From Rhizobium jaguaris (GTDB taxonomy: Bacteria; Pseudomonadota; Alphaproteobacteria; Rhizobiales; Rhizobiaceae): DNA of 64,000 bases. The DNA is taken from the NCBI RefSeq assembly GCF_003627755.1, contig NZ_CP032694.1, positions 2,905,501-2,969,500 on the forward strand. Reading direction: 5' to 3'. Below the pieces are notes generated by a model that saw only the letters and a list, made by a program, of their open reading frames with translations, did no database searches and was not told where the DNA came from. The translations under genes were made by a program, and so were the position numbers. Numbering within the stretch: the stretch's first letter is position 1; each line of letters begins with the position of its first letter. Positions 18,396 to 26,361 of the stretch are shown piece by piece.

Positions 18396-19103
18396 ATGAC
18401 TGGGAAATTGGCATTCGTCGCGACGACGGGACTAATCGGTGCAGTCGTCTTTCTGGCGTTGGGCATCGGACTTTCCCGACAGGATTGGGCCAACGCAAGA
18501 CATTTGTGGGGTGCCATGCCGTCCACCTGCGGATCGACCGCATCCACCAGACAGCAGGTTACCCTGCCCTTCGCCGCCGGCGACAGTCTGGCGATCGACC
18601 TGCCGGCTTCGGTCCACTACCAGCCGGGGGACAAGGCGGAGACGATCGTGAGCGGCGATCCCGCCCTTCTCGACCACGTGCGGATGGACGGCGGCAAATT
18701 GAGTTTGGATTGTGATCCGGGCTGGCTTGAATCCCGGCTCGATGTCAGCTTGTCGGGACCGGCGATAACCGAATGGAAATTACTCGGCAGTGGAGATCTT
18801 ACCTTGTCGGAGATCAATCAGCCTCGGTTGCGGCTGAGCATCCGCGGCAGCGGCAGCGTTGCCGCGACGGGAGCCACCGAAACGGTCGGCCTGAACATCT
18901 CCGGTTCGGGCGCGGCGCGGCTCAAAAACTTGACCGCGAAATCCGCGCAGATTGAAGTTCGTGGCAGTGGCGACGTGCAACTTACTGCGCAGTCGGATGC
19001 AGACGTCTCGATTTCCGGAAGCGGAAATGTCGAGCTGTTCGGTCGCCCGATCTTGCGGCGTTCCGAGATCAAAGGCAGTGGCCACATCGAGCAAGTGCCG
19101 TAG
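18396..19103 (+). CDS. DUF2807 (GIN-domain) cell-envelope protein with GSG repeats
   Basis: This 235-residue protein has one N-terminal hydrophobic segment (signal anchor) and then a DUF2807/GIN beta-helix-like domain. Repeats of about 20 residues centred on GSG are clear: LLGSGDLTL, IRGSGSVAA, ISGSGAARL, VRGSGDVQL, ISGSGNVEL, IKGSGHIEQ. The ATG at 18396 follows GAAGGAAAC. It is the third gene of the PadR/DUF1700 operon. The domain is likely exposed to the periplasm; its ligand is unknown. Confidence 0.85.
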   Translation: MTGKLAFVATTGLIGAVVFLALGIGLSRQDWANARHLWGAMPSTCGSTASTRQQVTLPFAAGDSLAIDLPASVHYQPGDKAETIVSGDPALLDHVRMDGGKLSLDCDPGWLESRLDVSLSGPAITEWKLLGSGDLTLSEINQPRLRLSIRGSGSVAATGATETVGLNISGSGAARLKNLTAKSAQIEVRGSGDVQLTAQSDADVSISGSGNVELFGRPILRRSEIKGSGHIEQVP

Positions 19104-19120
19104 CTCCGCCAACTCGCGCC

Positions 19121-19513
19121 CTACTCCTCAAAGCGGCTCGTCGCGTCACGGTCGCGGTCGTATCGCCTCTTGAGCGGAAACGGCGGCAGCCAGGACTCGC
19201 GACGGACAGTCCAGAGTTCATAGGTTGGCATCAGCTGGTCAGGGGCATCCAGAGATCCTAGGCTCACTTCGATCTCGTCTGCGGTACGTGCGAAAACGGA
19301 CGAGCCGCAGCGGGGACAGAAAAACCGCCCGGCGTAGTCGCGTGTTTCGCCATCGATCGTCACTGCATCCTGAGGGAAGATCGCAGAAGCATGAAAAAGG
19401 GCACCATGATGCTTTCGGCAATCGAGGCAGTGGCAAATGCCGACCCGGTACGGGAGTCCCGACGCCACAATGCGGACGTTGCCGCACAGGCAACTGCCTG
19501 TAAAACGATCCAT
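19121..19513 (-). CDS. GFA-family zinc-binding protein
   Basis: The 130-residue protein has the cysteine pattern of the glutathione-dependent formaldehyde-activating (GFA/CENP-V) family: GSCLCGNVRI near the start, CHCLDCRKHHG near residue 30 and FFCPRCGSSVF near residue 70. These would hold zinc. Many members do not act on formaldehyde, so the enzyme name is not assured. The gene is convergent with the DUF2807 gene, with 17 bases between. Confidence 0.9.
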   Translation of the reverse strand: MDRFTGSCLCGNVRIVASGLPYRVGICHCLDCRKHHGALFHASAIFPQDAVTIDGETRDYAGRFFCPRCGSSVFARTADEIEVSLGSLDAPDQLMPTYELWTVRRESWLPPFPLKRRYDRDRDATSRFEE

Positions 19514-19675
19514 ATTGCGTCTCCTCTAAGATCAAGCGGGCGGGAATAATCGGCTTTATTATACAGCTATCCTCGGAACACGTCGCTTTGCATATGCTAC
19601 CCTCGCCGATAGGATACCGCGCTCGAGGCGAGCACACCTGCCACGTTCCCCGAATGTCAGATGACGGAGATCACC

Positions 19676-20425
19676 ATGAACGACAAGCCATCCGTGCTGC
19701 GGGAAACCGATGACGAGGCACGCAGGCAGGCACGCATCTTGCTGCGCTCCGCCCGCTATGCGGCCCTCGCCGTCATCGATCCGGAGACCGGCTTCCCATC
19801 CGTCAGCCGCGTGTTGACCGGTACGGATATCGACGGCGTACCGGTCATTCTGGTCTCCGGCCTTTCAGCTCATACCAAGGCATTGTCGAAAGACCCGCGC
19901 GCTTCAGCCCTCTTCGGCGAGCCCGGCAAGGGCGATCCGCTCGCCCATCCACGCCTCAGTGTTCAATGCAGCGCCGAGCGTGTCGATCACGGAAACCGTC
20001 TGCACGGACGCATTCGTTCACGTTTTCTTGCCCGCCATCCCAAGGCGAAGCTCTATGCCGACTTTTCGGATTTCTGCTTTTTCCGCCTCGTACCGCTTGC
20101 CGCCAGCCTGAATGGTGGTTTCGGAAAGGCCTATATTTTGCCGGGTGACGATCTGATGATTCTTTCGGCAGCGAACGAGGTGCTTGCCGAACAGGCAGAT
20201 GCGACAGTGCGAGAATTACTAGCCCACTACCCAGATATCGTCACAACCATTGTGGGTAGACTGAGGGGCTCCGGTGGCAAAAATTGGCGTATTTGTGGCT
20301 TAGATATGGCAGGAATCGACCTAATTTGGGGAGATGAGGCCCTGAGATGGGAATTCAACCCGCCTTTAGGGGAGCTGTCGGACGCTCATACATACATATC
20401 TAAAATAGCATACTCGATACCTTAA
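19676..20425 (+). CDS. HugZ/pyridoxamine-phosphate-oxidase-fold protein
   Basis: A 249-residue split-barrel protein: ILLRSARYAALAVIDPETGFPSVSRV is the typical N-terminal strand-helix of HugZ-type haem utilisation proteins, and a C-terminal part of about 80 residues follows. HugZ members degrade or bind haem with a flavin-binding-like fold. The second ATG (MNDKPSVL, 19676) follows ACGGAG, which lies inside the first frame codons, so I prefer it over 19661. No haem uptake genes are near. Codon use is somewhat poorer in GC toward the 3' end than in its neighbours. Confidence 0.75.
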   Translation: MNDKPSVLRETDDEARRQARILLRSARYAALAVIDPETGFPSVSRVLTGTDIDGVPVILVSGLSAHTKALSKDPRASALFGEPGKGDPLAHPRLSVQCSAERVDHGNRLHGRIRSRFLARHPKAKLYADFSDFCFFRLVPLAASLNGGFGKAYILPGDDLMILSAANEVLAEQADATVRELLAHYPDIVTTIVGRLRGSGGKNWRICGLDMAGIDLIWGDEALRWEFNPPLGELSDAHTYISKIAYSIP

Positions 20426-20486
20426 ATTTAGGTATATACAATCTTTGGCCTATATTGGTATTGTTACTTATCGGATTAACTCGCCG

Positions 20487-20537
20487 ATTAGAAATATCGC
20501 AATTTCTGATGTACGCTCCGCATTAGGAAGATTAGAA
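20487..20537 (+). promoter_or_regulatory. Two candidate NolR-type sites upstream of the nolR-like gene
   Basis: The published NolR consensus is (A/T)TTAG-N9-A(T/A). Two exact matches lie here: ATTAG at 20487 with AA at 20501-20502, and ATTAG at 20522 with AA at 20536-20537. The second overlaps the ribosome binding site AGGAAG of the gene that starts at 20539. In this AT-rich stretch a match by chance is fairly likely, so this is a candidate for self-repression only. Confidence 0.4.
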
Positions 20538-20538
20538 G

Positions 20539-20856
20539 ATGAAGACAAGAAATTTGGCCGAACACTCCAACGTGGCGGCAGCATTATTATCTGCAATGGC
20601 GAACCCGAAGCGCCTCATGATTCTTTGCAGCCTGGTCAAGGGTGAAGTTCCGGTTGGCGTATTGGCCAACCAGGTGGGGCTCAGCCAATCTGCACTTTCC
20701 CAGCATCTTTCGAAGCTGCGTGCCCAGAAGCTGGTGAAGACCCGCCGTGACGCCCAAACGATTTACTACTCCAGCACTTCGGACTCGGTCATTCGGGTTC
20801 TGGAAACGCTGGAAGACATTTATTGCGAACCGGAAAAAAGTAGATCGGCTGCTTAA
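20539..20856 (+). CDS. nolR: ArsR-family repressor, NolR-like
   Basis: The protein is 105 residues of winged helix: AMANPKRLMILCSLVKGEVPVGVLANQVGLSQSALSQHLSKLRAQKLVKTRRDAQTIYYS in parts. From memory this closely follows Rhizobium NolR, especially SALSQHLSKLRAQ and TRRDAQTIYYSS. It lacks the metal-binding cysteine box typical of metal-sensing ArsR proteins. NolR represses nod genes and its own gene in Sinorhizobium. The protein is shorter at both ends than the S. meliloti one, so an ArsR paralog is possible. AGGAAG sits 8 bases before the ATG. A strong terminator follows at 20959. Confidence 0.75.
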   Translation: MKTRNLAEHSNVAAALLSAMANPKRLMILCSLVKGEVPVGVLANQVGLSQSALSQHLSKLRAQKLVKTRRDAQTIYYSSTSDSVIRVLETLEDIYCEPEKSRSAA

Positions 20857-21225
20857 TAGCCAAAATTGGCTCTAAGTATCCGAGGCAGGATCTTTTCGGA
20901 AAAGATTATTCCAACCTTAAGATCCGGCCGCTTTCATTACCACATATATAATTGATTTGGCTGGCAAATTTCCCAATTTGCCAGCCTTTTCGCGTTAGGC
21001 GCTCACCCTTGGATTAGCCCATGCGGCAAGGTGGCATCGCTGCGGGCAGCAATATATCGCACGAGACAGAACCAAAATGAAACCACGATGGACCACCCGT
21101 CATCTTCGGCGCCCACCTTTGTCTTGACGCCAAGAGGCCGGCTGATAATTTGACCGGGCAGTAAATAATCACGCGGTTCCACGCCGCGATCGGGAAATGG
21201 CCCCCGAATGGCCATGGAGAACAGC
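20857..21225 (+). other. Non-coding stretch between nolR-like and aminotransferase genes
   Basis: About 370 bases without a convincing gene. It contains the terminator at 20959-20990, and the second half probably carries the aminotransferase promoter. A minus-strand frame at 21003-21302 runs into the aminotransferase start and shows no family features. Confidence 0.6.
20959..20990 (+). terminator. Rho-independent terminator after nolR-like gene
   Basis: GGCTGGCAAATT and AATTTGCCAGCC form a perfect 12-bp stem around TCCC, followed by TTTT. It is about 100 bases after the stop codon. Confidence 0.85.
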
Positions 21226-22554
21226 ATGTCCGACCGTTTGAATGCCACCCCCAACGATCTGCGCGCATTTTGGATGCCGTTTACCGCCAATCGCCAGTTC
21301 AAGAAGGAACCGCGCCTCTTCGTCGGCGCTAAGGATATGTATTATACCACCCATGACGGGCGGCAGGTACTGGACGGAACGGCAGGCCTGTGGTGCGTGA
21401 ATGCCGGCCACTGCCGGCCGAAGATCACTGAGGCCATTCGCCAGCAGGCGGGCGAACTCGACTATGCACCGGCCTTTCAGCTCGGCCATCCCAAGGCCTT
21501 CGAGCTGGCGAACCGGCTGGTGGATATCGCGTCCGAAGGCATGGACCATGTTCTTTATACCAATTCGGGTTCTGAATCGGTCGAGACCGCACTCAAGGTG
21601 GCGCTTGCCTATCATCGCGTGAAGGGCAACGGCTCGCGCTTCCGCCTCATCGGCCGCGAGCGCGGCTATCACGGCGTCAACTTCGGTGGCATCTCCGTCG
21701 GCGGCATCGTCTCCAACCGTAAGATGTTTGGTACGCTGCTCACCGGCGTCGACCATATGCCCCACACGCATGTTCCCGGCAAGAATGCCTTCACCCGTGG
21801 CGAACCCGAGCACGGCGGCGACATCGCCAGCGAGCTGGAGCGTATCGTCACCCTGCATGACCCCTCGACCATCGCTGCCGTCATCGTCGAGCCGGTCGCT
21901 GGTTCCACCGGCGTATTGATCCCACCGAAGGGCTATCTGCAGAAGCTGCGCGAAATCTGCACCAAGCACGGCATCCTGCTGATCTTCGACGAAGTCATCA
22001 CCGGTTTCGGCCGCCTCGGCACCCCCTTCGCCGCGCAATATTACGACGTGAAGCCGGACATGATCACCACAGCCAAGGGTCTGACCAACGGCGTCATCCC
22101 GATGGGCGCGGTCTTTGTGACTTCGGAAATTCACGACGCCTTCATGCAGGGACCCGAGCACATGATCGAGTTCTTCCATGGCTACACCTATTCCGGCAAC
22201 CCGATTGCCTCTGCCGCTGCTCTCGCCACGCTCGATACCTACAAGGAGGAAGGCCTGTTGACGCGTGCTGCCGAGCTTTCGGACTACTGGGCCGATGCGC
22301 TGCACTCCCTGAAGGACTGCCCGAACGTCATCGACATCCGAAACACCGGCCTGATCGGCGCCATCGAGCTCGACCCCATCGCCGGCGAACCCACGAAGCG
22401 CGCCTTCACTGCCTTCCTCAAGGCCTACGAAAAGGGCCTGCTGATCCGCACCACCGGCGATATCATCGCGCTCTCGCCGCCGCTGATCATCGAGAAGCAC
22501 CATATCGACGAACTCTTCGGCAAGCTCAGGGATATCTTGCAGAATAATATCTAG
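21226..22554 (+). CDS. Class III omega-amino acid--pyruvate aminotransferase
   Basis: A 442-residue PLP enzyme. The class III signature is seen in ILLIFDEVITGFGRLG, followed by the Schiff-base lysine in TTAKGLTNGVIPMGAV; the cofactor site GSESVETALKVALAYH is near residue 117. It resembles beta-alanine/omega-amino acid:pyruvate transaminases, which convert beta-alanine or other omega-amino acids to semialdehydes with alanine as product. The start MSDRLNATPND at 21226 has GGAG six bases upstream. Frames from 21208 and 21214 are also possible. No semialdehyde dehydrogenase gene is adjacent. Confidence 0.9.
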   Translation: MSDRLNATPNDLRAFWMPFTANRQFKKEPRLFVGAKDMYYTTHDGRQVLDGTAGLWCVNAGHCRPKITEAIRQQAGELDYAPAFQLGHPKAFELANRLVDIASEGMDHVLYTNSGSESVETALKVALAYHRVKGNGSRFRLIGRERGYHGVNFGGISVGGIVSNRKMFGTLLTGVDHMPHTHVPGKNAFTRGEPEHGGDIASELERIVTLHDPSTIAAVIVEPVAGSTGVLIPPKGYLQKLREICTKHGILLIFDEVITGFGRLGTPFAAQYYDVKPDMITTAKGLTNGVIPMGAVFVTSEIHDAFMQGPEHMIEFFHGYTYSGNPIASAAALATLDTYKEEGLLTRAAELSDYWADALHSLKDCPNVIDIRNTGLIGAIELDPIAGEPTKRAFTAFLKAYEKGLLIRTTGDIIALSPPLIIEKHHIDELFGKLRDILQNNI

Positions 22555-22599
22555 TTCGACTTTTCATGGGCGCTATCCGATCCGCGAACTCGAAAAATT

Positions 22600-22619
22600 C
22601 CCTCTCCCCGCCTGCGGGG
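22600..22619. repeat. Left half of palindromic repeat copy 1, cut by IS4 element
   Basis: CCCTCTCCCC-GCCTGCGGGG is the first half of a palindrome. Its second half and tail (AGAGGG, CTAGGG, TGAGGGGC) lie at 24049-24068 on the other side of the IS. Removing the IS and one copy of the 10-bp duplication restores a 12-bp stem with a 2-base centre plus a 14-base tail, matching the copies at 24492-24531 and 24590-24631. Confidence 0.85.
22610..22619. repeat. Left target-site duplication of the IS4-family element
   Basis: GCCTGCGGGG is repeated exactly at 24039-24048, directly outside both IS ends. Ten bases is within the range for IS4-family elements. Confidence 0.85.
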
Positions 22620-24038
22620 CTATGGCATTCACACATTTAGAATTGCCTATGGAGTGGAGTTCTGATTCTTCTGCAAAAAGCAGGAGAATTAAGCGATGGG
22701 TGATTTGGGCCTGGGACGGTTTGGCGACCGTCGCTTGGAAAAAGGGGGGTGTTCTTGCTGGAGCGCCTTGTTGAGACGGCTGGCCAGGGGATGCGGGTGC
22801 GCAAGCTCGGCGGCAATCGGGCTGGAGAGATCCGCTTGAGCCGGTTTTTGCGCAATGATGCGGTTGATCCGCAGGCGATGATCGATGCGGCGGCGTTGCG
22901 CACGGCCAGCCGTTGCGCGGATCGGCATATCTTGGCCATTCAGGATACGACGGTGGTGCGCTCCGGCGGCGGTGGCGGTCTTTACCTGCATGCGATGATC
23001 GGGGTCGATGCGGATGATGGCGCGATCATCGGCGCGATCCATGGGCAGTTTTTAAGCCGCGACAAAGGCAAGCGCGGCACGCAGCGCGCGCGTCCGATCG
23101 AGGAGAAGGAAAGCTATCGCTGGCTGGAGGGCGCCGACCGCGCCGCGCAGGTTTGCGCGGCCGCGCGCCACATCACCGTCATCGCCGACCGCGAAAGCGA
23201 TATCTACGAGGCCTTCACCCGACGGCCCGCCAATGTCGATCTCGTCATCCGGATGGCTTGGGATCGCAGCTTCGGTAAGGACCAGCCGTCGCTGTTGGCC
23301 ATGGCGGACGCCTTGCCGGTTGCGGCAAGCCTGGCCTTCACGCTGCCGGCCAAGCCGGGCCGCAAAGAGCGCGACGCGCAGTTGGCGATCCGCTTCAGTG
23401 CGGTGACATTGCCGCGCCCGAAGAATGGCATCTACAACAACGTCCCGGATGGTGTGCGCCTCTTTCTGGTGGATGTGCGCGAGAGCGCACCGCCGCCGGG
23501 CGAGACGCCGATCCATTGGCGGCTGCTGACAACCTACGAGGTGTCGGATGCAGGCCAGGCGGCGGCGGTCATCGCCCTTTATCGCCGCCGCTGGGCAATC
23601 GAGCAATTGTTCCGCACCCTGAAGACGCAGGGCTTTGATATCGAAGCCCTGCGCATCGAGGACGAGGTGCCGCTGAGCAATCTAGTGATGGCCGCCTTCG
23701 TCGCGGCCGTGATTGTGCAGCAACTGGTGCATTCGCGCGACGGCGCTCCTCCGGGCGGCGCCTTGCGCCCCATCGAAGACGCCTTCGAGCCGAGCGACCG
23801 GCCGCTTCTGGAAGCCTTCAGCGCCAAGCTGGAGGGCACGACCGCCAGACAGAAGAACCCTCATCCCAAAGGCTCGCTGGCCTATGCCGCCTGGGTCTGC
23901 GCCCGCCTCGGCGGTTGGACCGGCTACTACGGCAAGCCGGGCCCAATCGTCATGCTCGACGGCTGGCAACAGTTCCAAGCAGCCAAGCGCGGCGTATCCC
24001 TTCTCCTCTCCGCTTGCGACTATGTGTGAATCTAATAG
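22620..24038 (+). mobile_element. IS4-family insertion sequence, 1,419 bp
   Basis: The ends are imperfect inverted repeats of 17 bp: CTATGGCATTCACACAT on the left (22620-22636) and, on the complementary strand, CTATTAGATTCACACAT on the right (24022-24038), identical at 14 of 17 positions. Both ends are flanked by the direct repeat GCCTGCGGGG. A single transposase region fills the element. The exact duplication suggests a recent insertion. It lies within a palindromic repeat next to a DUF559 gene. Confidence 0.88.
22696..24029 (+). CDS. IS4-family transposase, needs a -1 frameshift
   Basis: The DDE transposase has IQDTTVV (first D), TVIADRESDIYEAF (second D) and the C-terminal YRRRWAIEQLFRTLK signature with the catalytic Glu. 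The main frame (from GTG 22749, 426 residues) lacks the start of the protein. A frame one base ahead starts at ATG 22696 with AGGAG nine bases upstream and encodes MGDLGLGRFGDRRLEKG, which looks like the missing IS4 N-terminus. That frame ends at the TGA at 22837. The two meet at a run of five A and six G (22739-22749), so a -1 slip joins them into about 444 residues. This may be programmed slippage or a one-base mutation that inactivated the element. Confidence 0.82.
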
Positions 24039-24048
24039 GCCTGCGGGG
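24039..24048. repeat. Right target-site duplication of the IS4-family element
   Basis: Exact copy of 22610-22619 (GCCTGCGGGG), adjacent to the right inverted repeat. Confidence 0.85.
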
Positions 24049-24068
24049 AGAGGGCTAGGGTGAGGGGC
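24049..24068. repeat. Right half of palindromic repeat copy 1 with tail
   Basis: AGAGGG completes the palindrome begun at 22600, followed by the tail CTAGGGTGAGGGGC. The tail points towards the DUF559 gene. Confidence 0.8.
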
Positions 24069-24087
24069 TTTCCACGGGGACAATAAA

Positions 24088-24492
24088 ATGCGGGGGCCGG
24101 AGCTAAAGACGACACACCGCGCGCGCAGCCTCCGTCAAGCCGAGAACGATGCCGAAGCAAAACTTTGGTCGGAAGTCCGAAACCGACGACTAAACAATTT
24201 CAAATTCGTTCGGCAGTTTCCGATTGGTCCATATTTCGCGGACTTTGCGTGCCGCGAGCGGTGCCTTGTTGTCGAAATCGACGGCAGCCAGCATGTGGAT
24301 AATAAACACGATGGAGTTCGCGATGAGTTCATGATTGCCGAAGGCTGGTCAGTTGCCCGCTTTTGGAATGTTGATGTGTTAACATCTATGCCCTCGGTTC
24401 TCGAAACTATCGTGGCTATTTGTGATGGCAGATTAACCGAAGCTGTGTTGGCTCGCGATTTTAAGTTTCTTCCGGCAGCATCTCTGAAATAG
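24088..24492 (+). CDS. DUF559 (Vsr-like) endonuclease-domain protein
   Basis: The 134-residue protein is a compact DUF559 domain with the restriction-endonuclease/Vsr-like fold. It shows LWSEVRNRRLNNFKFVRQFPIG, then YFADFAC with Asp52 and LVVEIDGSQHVD with Glu63, Asp65 and His69, the expected metal site. No accessory domain is attached. Biological role in the family is not established. The gene is bracketed by inverted copies of a palindromic repeat (left copy interrupted by the IS4 element, right copy at 24492-24531), with the repeat tails facing inward. Its stop codon touches the right repeat. Base composition is poorer in GC than the neighbours, which hints at transfer. Confidence 0.88.
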   Translation: MRGPELKTTHRARSLRQAENDAEAKLWSEVRNRRLNNFKFVRQFPIGPYFADFACRERCLVVEIDGSQHVDNKHDGVRDEFMIAEGWSVARFWNVDVLTSMPSVLETIVAICDGRLTEAVLARDFKFLPAASLK

Positions 24493-24531
24493 CCCCTCAC
24501 CCCCGCCCTCTCCCCGCATGCGGGGAGAGGG
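24492..24531. repeat. Palindromic repeat copy 2, inverted orientation
   Basis: A tail (GCCCCTCACCCCCG) leads into a perfect 26-bp palindrome at 24506-24531, arms CCCTCTCCCCGCA and TGCGGGGAGAGGG. Compared with copy 1 it is inverted, so the two copies form terminal inverted repeats around the DUF559 gene. Confidence 0.85.
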
Positions 24532-24589
24532 AGTCTGTCGAGACTCGCGGAACCGAGAAACACTGCTCTATCAACAAATTCGGACAGAT

Positions 24590-24631
24590 CCCCTCTCCCC
24601 GTAAAACGGGGAGAGGGCTAGAGTGAGGGGC
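24590..24631. repeat. Palindromic repeat copy 3
   Basis: CCCTCTCCCCGT and ACGGGGAGAGGG form a 12-bp stem with an AAA loop, followed by the tail CTAGAGTGAGGGGC, in the same orientation as copy 1. It lies about 30 bases before the adenine deaminase start, so it may also end up in that message's leader. Confidence 0.85.
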
Positions 24632-24663
24632 GACACGGAATCACAGCGGATGTGGGAAAAACC

Positions 24664-26361
24664 ATGACCACCAAACTCGAACGCTATATCGACCAGGGCG
24701 TTGGCCGGGAGCCGGCGGATATTGTGCTCAAGGGCGGGCAGTTCTTCGACCTGGTGACGGGGGACCTCGTCGACTCGGATATCGCCATTTGCGGCGATCG
24801 TATCGTCGGCACCTGCGGCACTTACAAAGGCAAAACCGAAATCGACATTTCCGGCAGAATTGTTGTCCCGGGCTTCATCGACACGCATCTGCATATCGAA
24901 TCCTCGCTGGTGACGCCGCATGAGTTCGACCGCTGCGTCCTGCCCTACGGCGTGACCACGGCGATCTGCGATCCGCATGAGGTCGCCAATGTACTTGGTA
25001 CGGAAGGTATCCAGTATTTCCTGGATTCCTCGTTGGAAACCATCATAGACATCCGCGTCCAGCTCTCATCCTGCGTACCCGCAACGCATCTGGAAACATC
25101 GGGCGCCGATCTGCCGATCGAGCGGCTCCTGCCCTTCCGCGACCATCCAAAAGTCATCGGCCTGGCGGAATTTATGAATTTCCCAGGCGTCGTACACAAA
25201 GATCCCATCTGCATGGCCAAACTCGACGCCTTCCAGGGCGGCCATATCGACGGCCATGCGCCGCTGCTGCGCGGCAACGACCTAAACGGCTATCTCGCCG
25301 CCGGCATCCGCACCGAGCATGAATCGACCACTGCCGAGGAAGCTCTCGAAAAGATCCGCAAGGGCATGCATATCCTGGTGCGGGAGGGTTCGGTCTCCAA
25401 GGACCTGCACGCCCTGATGCCGATCCTGACCGAGCGTCTGTCGCCCTATCTGGCGCTTTGCACCGACGATCGCAATCCGCTCGACATCGCCGAACAGGGT
25501 CATCTCGATTACATGATCCGCACGGCCATCGCCCACGGCGTAGGCCCGCTGGCGATCTATCGCGCTGCCTCGATCTCGGCTGCCCGCGCCTTCGGCTTGC
25601 TTGACCGCGGCCTGGTGGCACCCGGCTGGCGTGCCGATCTCGTCATCATCGACAGTCTGGAGAACTGCAAGGCGGAAATCGTTTTCTCGGCGGGCCGGCG
25701 CGTCACCGCGGAGCTCTTCGCCACCCGCAAGCCGGTCGAACCTGTCGGCCTCGACAGCGTCAGGGCACGCCCGATCAACGCCGCCGATTTCGGCGTGCCG
25801 GTCACCGACGGCGAGAGCTCCGTCATCGGTGTCACCCCTGGCAAGATCATCACCGAACATCGCCGTTACAGCCTGCCGGTCAAAGGCAACCAAACCGATA
25901 TCGACCTCGGCAATGACATCATCAAGGTCGCCGTCATCGAGCGGCACGGCAAGAACGGCAATCATGCCAATGGTTTCGTCCAGGGTTTCGGCCTGAAGAA
26001 GGGTGCGATCGCCTCGACGGTCGGTCACGACAGCCACAATATCTGTGTCGTCGGCGTCAGCGAGGACGACATGGCCCGCGCCGCCAACCGCCTTAGCGAA
26101 ATCAACGGCGGTTTCGTCGTCGTCGAGAACGGCATCGTCACCGGCGAAATCGCCCTGCCCGTTGCCGGCCTGATGAGCCTCGAGCCCTATGAAAGCGTGC
26201 GCGATACGCTGCATCATCTGCGTCAGGCGGCTTACGCCCTCGGCGCGACACTGGAAGAGCCCTTCCTGCAACTCGCCTTCTTGCCACTACCGGTCATCCC
26301 GCATCTGAAGATCTCGGACCGGGGCCTTGTCGATGTCGACAAGTTTATGCTGATTGGGTGA
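24664..26361 (+). CDS. ade: Adenine deaminase
   Basis: This 565-residue amidohydrolase converts adenine to hypoxanthine. The metal motif [15 protein letters not shown] is near residue 77 and the family-specific [17 protein letters not shown] near residue 105. HVDGHAPLL-type ([11 protein letters not shown]) and LCTDDRNP motifs follow, then the C-terminal adenine deaminase domain ([12 protein letters not shown]). The ATG at 24664 is the usual family start; a GTG at 24652 in the same frame is less likely. Its product can be oxidised by the xdhABC enzyme encoded at 55-60 kb. The leader contains a palindromic repeat. Confidence 0.95.
   Translation: MTTKLERYIDQGVGREPADIVLKGGQFFDLVTGDLVDSDIAICGDRIVGTCGTYKGKTEIDISGRIVVPGFIDTHLHIESSLVTPHEFDRCVLPYGVTTAICDPHEVANVLGTEGIQYFLDSSLETIIDIRVQLSSCVPATHLETSGADLPIERLLPFRDHPKVIGLAEFMNFPGVVHKDPICMAKLDAFQGGHIDGHAPLLRGNDLNGYLAAGIRTEHESTTAEEALEKIRKGMHILVREGSVSKDLHALMPILTERLSPYLALCTDDRNPLDIAEQGHLDYMIRTAIAHGVGPLAIYRAASISAARAFGLLDRGLVAPGWRADLVIIDSLENCKAEIVFSAGRRVTAELFATRKPVEPVGLDSVRARPINAADFGVPVTDGESSVIGVTPGKIITEHRRYSLPVKGNQTDIDLGNDIIKVAVIERHGKNGNHANGFVQGFGLKKGAIASTVGHDSHNICVVGVSEDDMARAANRLSEINGGFVVVENGIVTGEIALPVAGLMSLEPYESVRDTLHHLRQAAYALGATLEEPFLQLAFLPLPVIPHLKISDRGLVDVDKFMLIG

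Noticed and set aside
21003..21302. A 99-codon minus-strand frame upstream of the aminotransferase
   Set aside because: It runs into the well-supported start of the aminotransferase and shows no family features.
24492..24631. CRISPR-like array from repeated GC-rich units
   Set aside because: Only three dispersed, palindromic units in alternating orientation, without regular spacers or cas genes; they are intergenic palindromic repeats.
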